Shown: positions 1-7,760, numbered from the stretch's first letter. The stretch: DNA of 9,064 nt from CTSoil-075 sp964292325 (GCA_964292325.1 CAXYVG010000127.1:1-9064), one strand, 5' to 3'. The notes: generated from the letters alone by a model not told the origin. Numbers and translations: made by a program.

Positions 1-1
1 T

Positions 2-667
2 AAAATAAAAGGAGAAATAAACAATATAAGAAGAGGATTATACACCATTATACCCGATGAATATAAAAACATGGGAGTAATTCCAGTCGAATTTTATATT
101 GATGAGTTAATGAAGTATTTAAATAAAACCTATTATGTCGGTCTGTATAGTGCAGCTATGTTTCACGGTGCAGCACACCAACAGCCACAGGAATTTTATA
201 TTATTTCCGAAAAGCCAAAACCCCGAAAAATCAGTAATGATATTTTTTTGATAAATTTTACTGAGAAAAGAAACTTTCCATTATTTGGAATTGAAGATAA
301 AAAAACGGACACAGGCTACTTCAAAATGTCAAATATTGAATTGACCTTTCTCGACTTGATTTATTTTGAACAATCAGTCGGAGGATACAATCGCATAATG
401 TCAATACTTGAAGAATTATCCGAAAGCATTAACCTGACCAAAATGAAAGAAGTAGTAAAAAATGATTTTCCGTTGAGTGTATTTCAAAGGGCAGGCTTTA
501 TTGCTGAAAATGTGTTGGCAAATACTAAATTGGCGGCTGTTTTTGAAAACAAATTGGCAAAATTAAATCCCAAAACTGTACTTCTCAAATCTACAGAGGA
601 GAAAAATGGGGAGAAAAATCCGAAATGGAATCTAATAATTAATACCGAAATAGAAAGCGACTTATGA
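2..667 (+). CDS. AbiEi-like antitoxin of a type IV toxin-antitoxin system (5' end outside window)
   Basis: This is the antitoxin and transcriptional repressor partner of the AbiEii toxin encoded next. AbiEi proteins carry an N-terminal winged helix that binds operator repeats upstream of their own operon and a C-terminal domain needed for antitoxicity. The frame is open from base 2 with no stop, and the residues before the first ATG (base 71) include RRGLYTIIPDEY, which resembles the wing of the AbiEi winged helix. The ATG at 71 is therefore internal and the true start lies left of the window. Downstream, the segment YVGLYSAAMFHGAAHQQPQ and the later FLDLIYF are typical of the AbiEi core. The stop overlaps the start of the toxin gene (ATGA, 664-667), as expected for a translationally coupled pair. 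The family call rests on motif recognition and on the neighbour. Any autoregulatory operator would be upstream and is not visible. Confidence 0.85.
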   Translation, partial: KIKGEINNIRRGLYTIIPDEYKNMGVIPVEFYIDELMKYLNKTYYVGLYSAAMFHGAAHQQPQEFYIISEKPKPRKISNDIFLINFTEKRNFPLFGIEDKKTDTGYFKMSNIELTFLDLIYFEQSVGGYNRIMSILEELSESINLTKMKEVVKNDFPLSVFQRAGFIAENVLANTKLAAVFENKLAKLNPKTVLLKSTEEKNGEKNPKWNLIINTEIESDL

Positions 668-1455
668 TCCCAAGGGCACATATTATTGAATGGCAGAAAC
701 ATGCACCGTGGAAAACAAATGCACAGGTAGAACAGGATTTAGTTATTGAAAGGGCGTTGGTTGAATTGTTTTCCGATGACTTTATTCGCGAGAATCTGGC
801 TTTCAGAGGCGGTACAGCTTTGCACAAAATGTTCTTTAAACCCCAGGCACGGTATTCCGAAGATATTGATCTGGTACAAATTAAACCGGGGAATATTCAT
901 CCTATTTTACAACAGATCCGTAAAAGACTTGATTTCCTGGGCCAGAAAAGATCAGTGAAGGCAAATGAAAAAATGAACACGGTAGTTTATAGATTCGACA
1001 CAGAGATTCAAACGGTCATAAATTCCAGGCTAAAAGTAGAGATAAACTGTCGGGAACATTTTAATGTTTTCGGACTGAATAAAGTAGCAATGAAAGTCGA
1101 TAATTCATGGTTCTCGGGCTCAACGGATATTAATACCTATTCATTGGAAGAATTACTTGGTACAAAAATGAGAGCCCTTTATCAACGAAAAAAAGGACGT
1201 GATTTATTCGATTTATATTATGCGCTGACTAATTCAGATGTCGATACGCAACATGTACTTGAGGCATATAAAGCATATATGAATTTTAGCGACAATAAGC
1301 ACAAAACCTCAAAAGAGTACTTGCTTAATCTGGACGATAAAATGAACGATAATGTTTTTCTTGGAGATATGACAGCACTTCTAAGACCGAGCATTCAATA
1401 TGATATAAATGCAGCTTACGCTTTAGTGAAAACTGAATTGATTAATAAGATATAA
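664..1455 (+). CDS. AbiEii-family nucleotidyltransferase toxin of a type IV toxin-antitoxin system
   Basis: A 263-residue cytoplasmic toxin of the AbiEii/AbiGii nucleotidyltransferase family. Family members transfer nucleotides to cellular acceptors; tRNA is the acceptor shown for related MenT toxins. They arrest growth and can act as abortive phage defence. The four signature motifs are visible. FRGGTALHK at about 47-55 is the GG[ST] nucleotide-binding motif. SEDIDL at 65-70 holds the DxD metal-binding pair. KVEIN at 124-128 supplies the third acidic residue. KKGRDLFDL at 176-184 is the conserved K-x-RD-x-x-D motif. Nothing suggests inactivation. The start is fixed by the ATGA overlap with the antitoxin, which implies coupled translation. 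The sampled segment 841-900 is richer in G+C than the hsd-like operon to the right, so the pair may have a separate origin. The specific substrate cannot be read from the sequence. Confidence 0.92.
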   Translation: MIPRAHIIEWQKHAPWKTNAQVEQDLVIERALVELFSDDFIRENLAFRGGTALHKMFFKPQARYSEDIDLVQIKPGNIHPILQQIRKRLDFLGQKRSVKANEKMNTVVYRFDTEIQTVINSRLKVEINCREHFNVFGLNKVAMKVDNSWFSGSTDINTYSLEELLGTKMRALYQRKKGRDLFDLYYALTNSDVDTQHVLEAYKAYMNFSDNKHKTSKEYLLNLDDKMNDNVFLGDMTALLRPSIQYDINAAYALVKTELINKI

Positions 1456-1835
1456 TAACTCAAATATGGGACGAAAAACAAGTGGCAAAAATGTCTGTTG
1501 AGATTATACAAACAATAAATAGAAAGTAGAATCGTAAAAATGTAAAATGGATGTTTAGGAGTTTGAATAGTTGTAGACAAGTAGCTTCTAAGTGATGCTC
1601 CAATACTTTATTCGTGCAGTTAATGTATTGAATATATGTTACATGATATAAATTGCACATCACTCGCAGTTTTAAATTAACTAAAAAGATATATTCTATA
1701 TAAAGTTGAACTGCACAAAAGAAATTTGATTGAATCTCCATTTATAATGATTCACACCAAATGGATAAAAGGTGTTTTTAGTCCTCATAAAAATAATGAA
1801 ATATTGATATTAATAGAAAAATATTTGGCAGCATA
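1456..1835. other. 380-base non-coding stretch between the AbiE pair and the HsdM operon
   Basis: There is no convincing gene here. It should contain the promoter of the downstream operon, but I find no clean Bacteroidota promoter (TTTG then TAnnTTTG) on either strand. Three pairs of complementary arms are visible. GTGCAGTT at 1614-1621 can pair with AATTGCAC at 1651-1658 (one G-U pair, with an inner ATGTA/TACAT stem). The same GTGCAGTT pairs perfectly with AACTGCAC at 1709-1716. GTGATG at 1592-1597 pairs with CATCAC at 1658-1663. ACACC (1754-1758) and GGTGT (1771-1775) form a short stem leading into a run of T, at best a weak terminator. No Shine-Dalgarno precedes the ATG at 1836. Confidence 0.6.
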
Positions 1836-3503
1836 ATGTTACAGAATAACGCAAAATTAAAATCACTCATAGTGAGTCTTTGGGATACTCTTTGGAGTAC
1901 AGGAATAGCTAACCCCCTTACCGCAATAGAGCAAATTTCTTATTTACTATTCATCAAAAAACTTGATGAAAATGAAAAGACTGCTGAGAGGAATGTCGAT
2001 GAAGGGCTCTGGAAAGAAAATGATTATGAATTCAAATTTAGAGGAGAATATACCCCATACATTGACATCGCGAAACTGGAAGAATCTTATAATAAGTCTA
2101 AAGACAAAACCAAAAGTATTGAGGAAATAATATCAGATGCAAGAAAACCTCGAAGCAGTAGGGAATTAAGATGGAACTATTTCGAAAATATGCCACCTGA
2201 ACAAATGATGGAGCATGTTCACTACAATGTTTTTGAATTTATCAAGAAGTTGAGTGGTGAAACTGCTTCTTTTACAAAGCACATGGAAAGTGCAAGTTTC
2301 GAAATAAAAAAACCATCACTATTGGCCGAGTCAATAAAAAAGATAGATGATATCTACTTTGAAATTGACAATGATGCTCAAGATGGAAAACAAACTTTTC
2401 AAGACATACAAGGAGATGTGTATGAAATGTTGTTAAGCGAAATTGCATCAGCAGGCAAGATGGGACAATTCAGAACGCCAAGACATATCATTAAACTAAT
2501 GGCTGAAATTCTTAAACCGAAAATTGGTGATCGAATTGCAGACCCTGCTTGTGGTACAGGAGGTTTCTTACTGGGTGCATATCAATATATCCTCACCGAC
2601 CTTGTTCGTAAAACAAAACCTGAAAGACTTATCATTGATGAAGATGGTTTTGATAGTGGAGCTATATCTTCCGTATTGAATATGAAAAATAAAAAGATTA
2701 TTGAAGAGAGATTAATCGGATTTGATATTGACACGACTATGGTACGTTTGGGATTGATGAACCTGATGATGCATGGCATTAACCAACCTAAAATTGATTA
2801 TAAAGATACTCTAAGTAAGTCATACAATGAAGAAGCTATTTATGATATCGTATTAGCTAATCCTCCTTTTACTGGCAAACTAGATAAGGGCGATATGAAT
2901 CCAGATTTGCGAATAGATAGCAGCTCTACCGAGTTATTGTTTTTGGTTCGTATTTCTAAAATGTTGCGCGAAGGAGGTAAAGCTGCCATCATTATTCCAG
3001 AAGGTGTTTTGTTTGGTAGTTCTGGAGCACAAAAAGCTACTCGCGAAATTTTACTTAAAGACAATCAATTGGATGCCGTGATTTCTTTGCCGCAGGGTGC
3101 ATTCAAACCTTATACAGGTGTCAAAACTGCAATTTTAGTATTTACCAAGAAAGAAGAAGATAGCAAAGATTGGCATACAAAAAAAGTTTGGTTCTACTCT
3201 ATTGAAAATGATGGTTACTCGTTAGATGATAATAGAAGGAAACTCAAAGAAAACCCACTTCCCAGTGTAAAAGCCGCTTTTGAGAAAAAGAATAAAGCAA
3301 AATATGAAGATCGCAAGAATCATTTTTTTGTTGAGTTGAAAGAGATTCAAGACAATAATTTGGATTTAAGCTACAACCGATACAAAGAGTACGAATATAT
3401 TGAACAGAAATATGATCCACCCAAGGAAATATTAACCAAGTTGATTGCGTTGGAAAAAGAAATTTTGGAAGATATGAATGAATTAAATAGCTTGATAGGA
3501 TGA
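1836..3503 (+). CDS. hsdM: Type I restriction-modification DNA methyltransferase subunit (N6-adenine), HsdM
   Basis: The 555-residue modification subunit uses S-adenosylmethionine to methylate adenine N6 at the site chosen by HsdS. Domains in order: the N-terminal HsdM helical domain (PLTAIEQISYLLFIKKLDE, about 27-45), then GQFRTP at 210-215, typical of the N-terminus of the methylase domain. The SAM-binding motif I DPACGTGGF is at 236-244, and the catalytic motif IV NPPF at 342-345. A conserved ILVFTK strand lies near 433-438 and a helical C-terminal tail contacts HsdS. Length is normal for HsdM and all catalytic residues are present. The ATG at 1836 is the first in frame after a stop at 1797-1799. 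The stop overlaps the hsdS start as ATGA, so the two subunits are translationally coupled. Unusually, no hsdR lies in the operon; an ATPase and an HNH nuclease follow instead. Confidence 0.96.
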   Translation: MLQNNAKLKSLIVSLWDTLWSTGIANPLTAIEQISYLLFIKKLDENEKTAERNVDEGLWKENDYEFKFRGEYTPYIDIAKLEESYNKSKDKTKSIEEIISDARKPRSSRELRWNYFENMPPEQMMEHVHYNVFEFIKKLSGETASFTKHMESASFEIKKPSLLAESIKKIDDIYFEIDNDAQDGKQTFQDIQGDVYEMLLSEIASAGKMGQFRTPRHIIKLMAEILKPKIGDRIADPACGTGGFLLGAYQYILTDLVRKTKPERLIIDEDGFDSGAISSVLNMKNKKIIEERLIGFDIDTTMVRLGLMNLMMHGINQPKIDYKDTLSKSYNEEAIYDIVLANPPFTGKLDKGDMNPDLRIDSSSTELLFLVRISKMLREGGKAAIIIPEGVLFGSSGAQKATREILLKDNQLDAVISLPQGAFKPYTGVKTAILVFTKKEEDSKDWHTKKVWFYSIENDGYSLDDNRRKLKENPLPSVKAAFEKKNKAKYEDRKNHFFVELKEIQDNNLDLSYNRYKEYEYIEQKYDPPKEILTKLIALEKEILEDMNELNSLIG

Positions 3504-4918
3504 TTAAAAAGCTTGATGGTATCTGTTCGTTTATCTCTGGTAATGCATGGAAAGCTGCGGAATTTACAGATGAAGGTATTCCTATTATTCGTATCAATAA
3601 TTTGAATACGAATGACAATGATTTCAAGTATTGGCAAGGAGATTACGACAAGAAATATCTTATTTACAAAGGAGATTTATTAGTGAGTCTTTCTGGAACC
3701 ATTAAAGCATTTCAATGGAATGGTCCAGAAGCATTATTGAATCAACGCATAGTAAAAGTCACCGCAAGTCCTGAGACAAATCAGGATTGGGTTTACTATC
3801 AGATTTCGCATGTGATTGAGCAAATTGCTAACAAATGTAAGCATGCTATAATAAAAAATGTTTCTATAAACGATTTAAAAAATTTTGAAATTGATGTACC
3901 TGACTTTCAAACTCAGAATAAAATTGTCGCAATACTTGATAAAGCAAGAGCTTTGGTGGAAAAGCGACAGCAATCCATTGATTTATTAAATGAATTATTA
4001 AGAGCTAAATTCTTAGAAATGTTTGGTTCTAAAAATCCAGAATTTAATCAGTGGGATGATATAGAAATCCAGAATTATGCCTTAGATAAAAGGGCAGCAA
4101 TGCGAACTGGCCCTTTTGGGAGTAGCTTGAAACATGATGAATTTACTGAAGATGGTGAAGTTGCTGTTTTAGGAATAGATAACGCCGTTAAAAATGAATT
4201 CAGATGGGACAAAAAACGATTCATTACTAATCAACGATATAATGAAAGTTTTAAACGTTATACAGTTTTTTCTCGTGATGTCATCATAACAATAATGGGT
4301 ACTGTTGGACGATCAGCCGTGATTCCTGAAAATATACCACTTGCAATAAATACTAAGCATTTAGCATGCATTACGTTAGATGAGTCAAAATGCAATCCAT
4401 ACTATTTAGCATATTCGATTCATTCAAATCCATTCATTGCTTTGCAAATGAAAGCAAGAAATCGTGGAGCAATTATGCAAGGGTTAAACCTTGAAATAAT
4501 TAAAAGTTTAAAACTTAAAAATGCTCCTATATCGCTTCAAAATAAGTTTGAGAATATCTACAACAGTATTAGAATCAAGAAAAATAGATTAGAGGTATCA
4601 TTCGAAAATTTATCAAATCTTATTAATTCCTTTATACAACTCTCATTTAGTGGTAAACTTAATCTTGAAGTTTCAGTCGAACTAGATGCACTTCTTGAAG
4701 AAATAGATTTGAAAAAAAATGAAAATGATTTATTTAGTATCATAACTAACGAAGAGTACTTATTAAGTTTAGTGAATCGGTTGAATAATCAGGAATTCGA
4801 AAATCAGGATTTGTATGACAAAGCTAAACATGCAACCTTTCAACTATTGAAAGAAGAAGAACGGATTGACCAAGAATATGATGATAAAAGTAAAAGCTTA
4901 AAACTAATTGTAAAATGA
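3500..4918 (+). CDS. hsdS: Type I restriction-modification specificity subunit with C-terminal extension, HsdS
   Basis: This 472-residue DNA-recognition subunit directs HsdM to a bipartite target. The first target recognition domain spans roughly 1-135 (begins KKLDGICSFISG). A helical spacer from about 136 (QTQNKIVAILDKA) to FLEMFG at 171-176 separates it from the second, roughly 180-343, which contains RTGPFGSSLKHDEF at 202-215. A second helical spacer at about 344-387 (SLQNKFENIY to SFSGKL) repeats the first. The two recognition domains are unlike each other, so the target is expected to be asymmetric and split; its sequence cannot be predicted here. After SFSGKL, where most HsdS proteins end, about 85 residues continue as an acidic, helical extension (EFENQDLYDKAKHATFQLL near 432-450). 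It may dock the downstream ATPase. ATGA overlaps tie the gene to hsdM and to the ATPase gene. Confidence 0.93.
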   Translation: MIKKLDGICSFISGNAWKAAEFTDEGIPIIRINNLNTNDNDFKYWQGDYDKKYLIYKGDLLVSLSGTIKAFQWNGPEALLNQRIVKVTASPETNQDWVYYQISHVIEQIANKCKHAIIKNVSINDLKNFEIDVPDFQTQNKIVAILDKARALVEKRQQSIDLLNELLRAKFLEMFGSKNPEFNQWDDIEIQNYALDKRAAMRTGPFGSSLKHDEFTEDGEVAVLGIDNAVKNEFRWDKKRFITNQRYNESFKRYTVFSRDVIITIMGTVGRSAVIPENIPLAINTKHLACITLDESKCNPYYLAYSIHSNPFIALQMKARNRGAIMQGLNLEIIKSLKLKNAPISLQNKFENIYNSIRIKKNRLEVSFENLSNLINSFIQLSFSGKLNLEVSVELDALLEEIDLKKNENDLFSIITNEEYLLSLVNRLNNQEFENQDLYDKAKHATFQLLKEEERIDQEYDDKSKSLKLIVK

Positions 4919-6693
4919 AACTACTAAGTTTTGAAATAGGGGATTTAGGAAAGGACGATTCTGGCAAAGAGAAGACCTTTAAGAGCCTGCACTCAGGTTT
5001 TAAAATAAATTTTCATAGACTTACAGATAAAGGTATTGAATCAATGTCGCAGTTTCAACCTTTTTGCTTTGCAGGGTTAAATGGAAGTGGTAAATCCAAT
5101 GTACTGGAAGCATTAGCAGCTATTTTTTATCATTTAGAGTTTTGTGTTGCTAAATTTCGCCCTGAAAGTTTTGAGAAACATTTTAGAAGAGATACCTGCA
5201 CACCTGATGCATTCACTTTAAAATACCTTACTTGCAGCAGCAACAAAAAAGACTATGTTCTTTTTCTTGCTGACATTGTAACTATATCAAAAGTAAAAGG
5301 TGAAGAGCCTGTCATGCTGGTTGAACCAAATCCTTACAGCAAAGTAAAGGGAGGCGAAGCTAGAGAAGTGTCTCTTAAATCTTCAGTAATGTCACAGCAA
5401 AGAGCTCCTGGTAAAGAATTTTTACCAGATTTAGTTGTAGGCTATTCATCAGGGGAAAATGAAATATTAAGTATCCCTTTTATCAAAAACAGATTAGTTC
5501 ATTTTGACGAATATAAAGAAGCAATTAACAAACGGCCATACAGCGAACCAGAAACAAGCCTAATATACATTGATAAAGAGATGAGTCAAGCTGTTTTATT
5601 GGCATGCCTATTGTTCGAGGACAAAGAAACTTTAAAACCATTAAAAGACCAACTTGGAATTCTAGGAATCCAAAGTTTTAGGATGAATCTCAATTTACTG
5701 GAAACAGGTTTCCCCGACAAGGATGATCCAACCTTGATTGAAATGGTTCCACTCGTAGATCATTTGAAAGATAAAATTGAAATACTAAAAAAATGTTCAA
5801 CATCATGGTATAAATCAAAAAAAGGGTTTCGAGTTGACTCGCAAAGTAGAGATGCAGATCGTATTACTTTAGATTTTTTTGTTGGAGTAGATCCAATAAA
5901 TGAGGATGAAAGAATATCAAAACATGCTTTTAAAGATAATTTCAATTCTTCGTTTGAATTTTTCAGACTTCTTCAAGTTTTATATGAATTAAATAATAAC
6001 ATCGTTTCGGATAGTACGAAAGAGGAAGTTTATCAATCCGGAGGTTTTTATACAGATGGGAAATTACCATCAGCGAGTCCAGAGGACAATGTTTTTTACT
6101 TTCTTGATTATAAGATATTGAAACAAATTGAAGGACTAGAAAAACCCAAAGAATTACTTTTAAGAGAATTTTCGGATGGTGAACATCAATTTTTGCATAC
6201 TATGGGAATTTGCTTAATGTTGAAAGACCGAAGAACTCTACTTTTGTTGGATGAGCCTGAAACACATTTTAATCCGGGTTGGAGAGCCAAATTCATCAAA
6301 GTGTTAAATGATAGTTTAAGAGCTGGTGGCACTAATAATTTTCTGAAAGATGTAATTCTTACTTCTCATTCCCCTTTCATTATTTCTGACTGTTTACCGA
6401 ATAATGTGATTTTTTTCAAACGGAATAAAGAAACACATAAAATTGAAGCTAAAAGTGCCAAAGAAATGAATTTCAATACTTACGGTACTTCAATTGAGAT
6501 TATTTCTGATGAACTTTTTGAATACAATCAATCTATCGGAGAATTGTCAAACGAGAAATTAAAGAAAATTAATTTTGAGAGTATCAAAAGTAAGGAAGAA
6601 AAAGAAGCTATAAAACAAGAATTAAAGTTATTAGGTGAATCAATCGAGAAGGATTTAGTTCTGGCTAAACTTAATCGAATGAAATTAGATTAA
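4915..6693 (+). CDS. SMC/ABC-like AAA ATPase linked to a restriction system (PtuA-like)
   Basis: A 592-residue cytoplasmic ATPase related to RecF/SMC-type ABC ATPases. Motifs in order: Walker A GLNGSGKS at 54-61; a first signature-like SSGENE at 178-183; the main ABC signature-like REFSDGEHQ at 417-425; Walker B TLLLLDEPETH at 441-451; and an H-loop ILTSHSP at 481-487. Near the C-terminus, TYGTSIEIISDELF (about 522-535) resembles the tail of ATPases paired with HNH nucleases, such as Septu PtuA. I see no TOPRIM nuclease domain, so it is not an OLD or GajA protein, and no anticodon-nuclease domain as in PrrC. I recall this family being annotated as a restriction system-associated AAA ATPase. 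The start overlaps the hsdS stop (ATGA), and the stop lies 3 bases before the HNH gene. Inferred role: an ATP-driven sensor or clamp that couples HsdM-HsdS status to the nuclease. Confidence 0.92.
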   Translation: MKLLSFEIGDLGKDDSGKEKTFKSLHSGFKINFHRLTDKGIESMSQFQPFCFAGLNGSGKSNVLEALAAIFYHLEFCVAKFRPESFEKHFRRDTCTPDAFTLKYLTCSSNKKDYVLFLADIVTISKVKGEEPVMLVEPNPYSKVKGGEAREVSLKSSVMSQQRAPGKEFLPDLVVGYSSGENEILSIPFIKNRLVHFDEYKEAINKRPYSEPETSLIYIDKEMSQAVLLACLLFEDKETLKPLKDQLGILGIQSFRMNLNLLETGFPDKDDPTLIEMVPLVDHLKDKIEILKKCSTSWYKSKKGFRVDSQSRDADRITLDFFVGVDPINEDERISKHAFKDNFNSSFEFFRLLQVLYELNNNIVSDSTKEEVYQSGGFYTDGKLPSASPEDNVFYFLDYKILKQIEGLEKPKELLLREFSDGEHQFLHTMGICLMLKDRRTLLLLDEPETHFNPGWRAKFIKVLNDSLRAGGTNNFLKDVILTSHSPFIISDCLPNNVIFFKRNKETHKIEAKSAKEMNFNTYGTSIEIISDELFEYNQSIGELSNEKLKKINFESIKSKEEKEAIKQELKLLGESIEKDLVLAKLNRMKLD

Positions 6694-6696
6694 CAT

Positions 6697-7704
6697 ATGC
6701 TTAGACTTTACAAAACAATTGATCATGATATATTTAAACTCCACGGAATGTTGGAGTATTTGGTGTGTTCAGTTTGGTGTGAAGCTTGCGATGATGCATG
6801 TGAAACTAAGTTGCATGCAGATTTTAAAGTGCTTTACGATAAATATGATTGGTTAAAAATAAACGTTGATGCTATATACGAAAAATGCAAACCTTTAACT
6901 GCTATAGAAAGGCAAACCATCAAGAACGCATTTGAAACAAACAACAAAATAGAAGAGCTTTGCAATGGCTCAAAACCCGTTTATTTAGGTGAACTCCCAG
7001 CTCAGGTTGAGGCTGATATAAAACCTATACTAGTTGACTTTTATGAAACACTTTTAGAAAAAGCTAAAGTCCCTGGTACTAAGAAGGATTATTACGAGAA
7101 ACTAATCAAGAAAAATGAATTTCAATATTGTCCTGCTTGCGGTCTTATCGACTTTGAACAGGAGGATAGTAAATGCAGAGAGGCCTTTGACCATTATTTG
7201 CCAAAATCCGAATATCCATTTGCTAGTGTCAATTTCAATAATTTAGTTCCGTTGTGTTATAAATGTAATTCCGACAGAAAAAAGGCTAAAGACCCAATTG
7301 AAAATGGCAGAAAAACATTTTACCCTTTTGCTAAAGGTGATCACGAAATATCAATTACACTTGAGATTGACAAGACAAAAGATATTGACGCTTTAAATAG
7401 AATTGATTTAACCGTGAATTTAATTGGTGACAAAGATAAAATAGAAACTTGGGATTGGCTGTTTGATATTTCTGAAAGGTACAATGATAAAATTAGATGC
7501 CGAATTAAAACTTATTTGAGAGAATTAAAGATTAGGTACAGACAGCAAAAAGAAGATAACCCATACATTACATTTATTGAAGTTATTGACAAGGAAATAG
7601 AGATATATGAAGAAGATAAATATTCAGATTGGAAATTTCTAAAAATTCCATTATTAAGAGAACTTAAACAAAGGCCTGATTTAATAAAAGTATATGATGA
7701 TTAG
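6697..7704 (+). CDS. HNH endonuclease with four-cysteine zinc knuckle (PtuB-like effector)
   Basis: A 335-residue predicted metal-dependent nuclease. The central HNH (beta-beta-alpha metal) fold is clear. CPAC at 145-148 and CYKC at 187-190 form the structural zinc site. FDHYLPK at 164-170 holds the Asp-His pair with the catalytic histidine (H166). NNLVPL at 181-186 and N191 complete the motif. A helical N-terminal region of about 140 residues carries a tight cysteine cluster (C24, C28, C31, C35) of unknown role. The C-terminal part (about 215-335) is charged and I do not recognise it. The start is 3 bases after the ATPase stop, without a Shine-Dalgarno. Pairing with an SMC-like ATPase matches the Septu PtuA-PtuB layout, while its place behind hsdM-hsdS suggests it takes the nuclease role of the missing HsdR. 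Target (DNA or RNA, phage or host) is not determinable from sequence. Confidence 0.9.
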   Translation: MLRLYKTIDHDIFKLHGMLEYLVCSVWCEACDDACETKLHADFKVLYDKYDWLKINVDAIYEKCKPLTAIERQTIKNAFETNNKIEELCNGSKPVYLGELPAQVEADIKPILVDFYETLLEKAKVPGTKKDYYEKLIKKNEFQYCPACGLIDFEQEDSKCREAFDHYLPKSEYPFASVNFNNLVPLCYKCNSDRKKAKDPIENGRKTFYPFAKGDHEISITLEIDKTKDIDALNRIDLTVNLIGDKDKIETWDWLFDISERYNDKIRCRIKTYLRELKIRYRQQKEDNPYITFIEVIDKEIEIYEEDKYSDWKFLKIPLLRELKQRPDLIKVYDD

Positions 7705-7760
7705 TTATCATTCAACATTAAATTACTCCACTGCCGGTGCACTTTTGTAAATATTCCTTC
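7705..7760. other. Breakpoint between the defence operon and a glycosidase fragment
   Basis: Directly after the HNH stop (7702-7704) the AT-rich style of the operon ends and a G+C-richer reading frame begins that is already inside a GH31 glycosidase. The last in-frame stop for that frame is TAA at 7719-7721. Recognisable GH31-like sequence starts around 7761. An AT-rich stem (7694-7700 with 7705-7711, TTAG loop) spans the HNH stop codon but has no T-run after it. No direct repeat, insertion sequence or tRNA end is visible at the join. The exact breakpoint cannot be placed to the base. Confidence 0.55.

Noticed and set aside
71..73. ATG at 71 as the start of the AbiEi gene
   Set aside because: The frame is open back to base 2 and the residues before it match the AbiEi winged-helix region, so the ATG is internal.
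1460..1741. 93-codon minus-strand reading frame between abiEii and hsdM
   Set aside because: The product is rich in Phe, Ile, Leu, Tyr and Cys with no domain I recognise, as expected of AT-rich non-coding DNA read by chance; there is no ribosome site or supporting neighbour.
1754..1779. Possible intrinsic terminator (ACACC/GGTGT stem, then T-run)
   Set aside because: Only 5 base pairs with a 12-base loop, about 300 bases past the toxin gene; too weak to annotate as a terminator.
1456..1835. Retron non-coding RNA feeding a retron-Septu system
   Set aside because: No reverse transcriptase gene is present in the window, and the complementary arms do not form a convincing msr-msd structure.
4915..7704. 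PrrC/RloC-type anticodon nuclease associated with a type I system
   Set aside because: The ATPase has no fused anticodon-nuclease domain or zinc-hook coiled coil; the nuclease is a separate HNH protein, and HsdR is absent.
7694..7711. Stem spanning the HNH stop codon as a terminator
   Set aside because: The stem is almost all A-T with one G-U pair and is not followed by a T-run.
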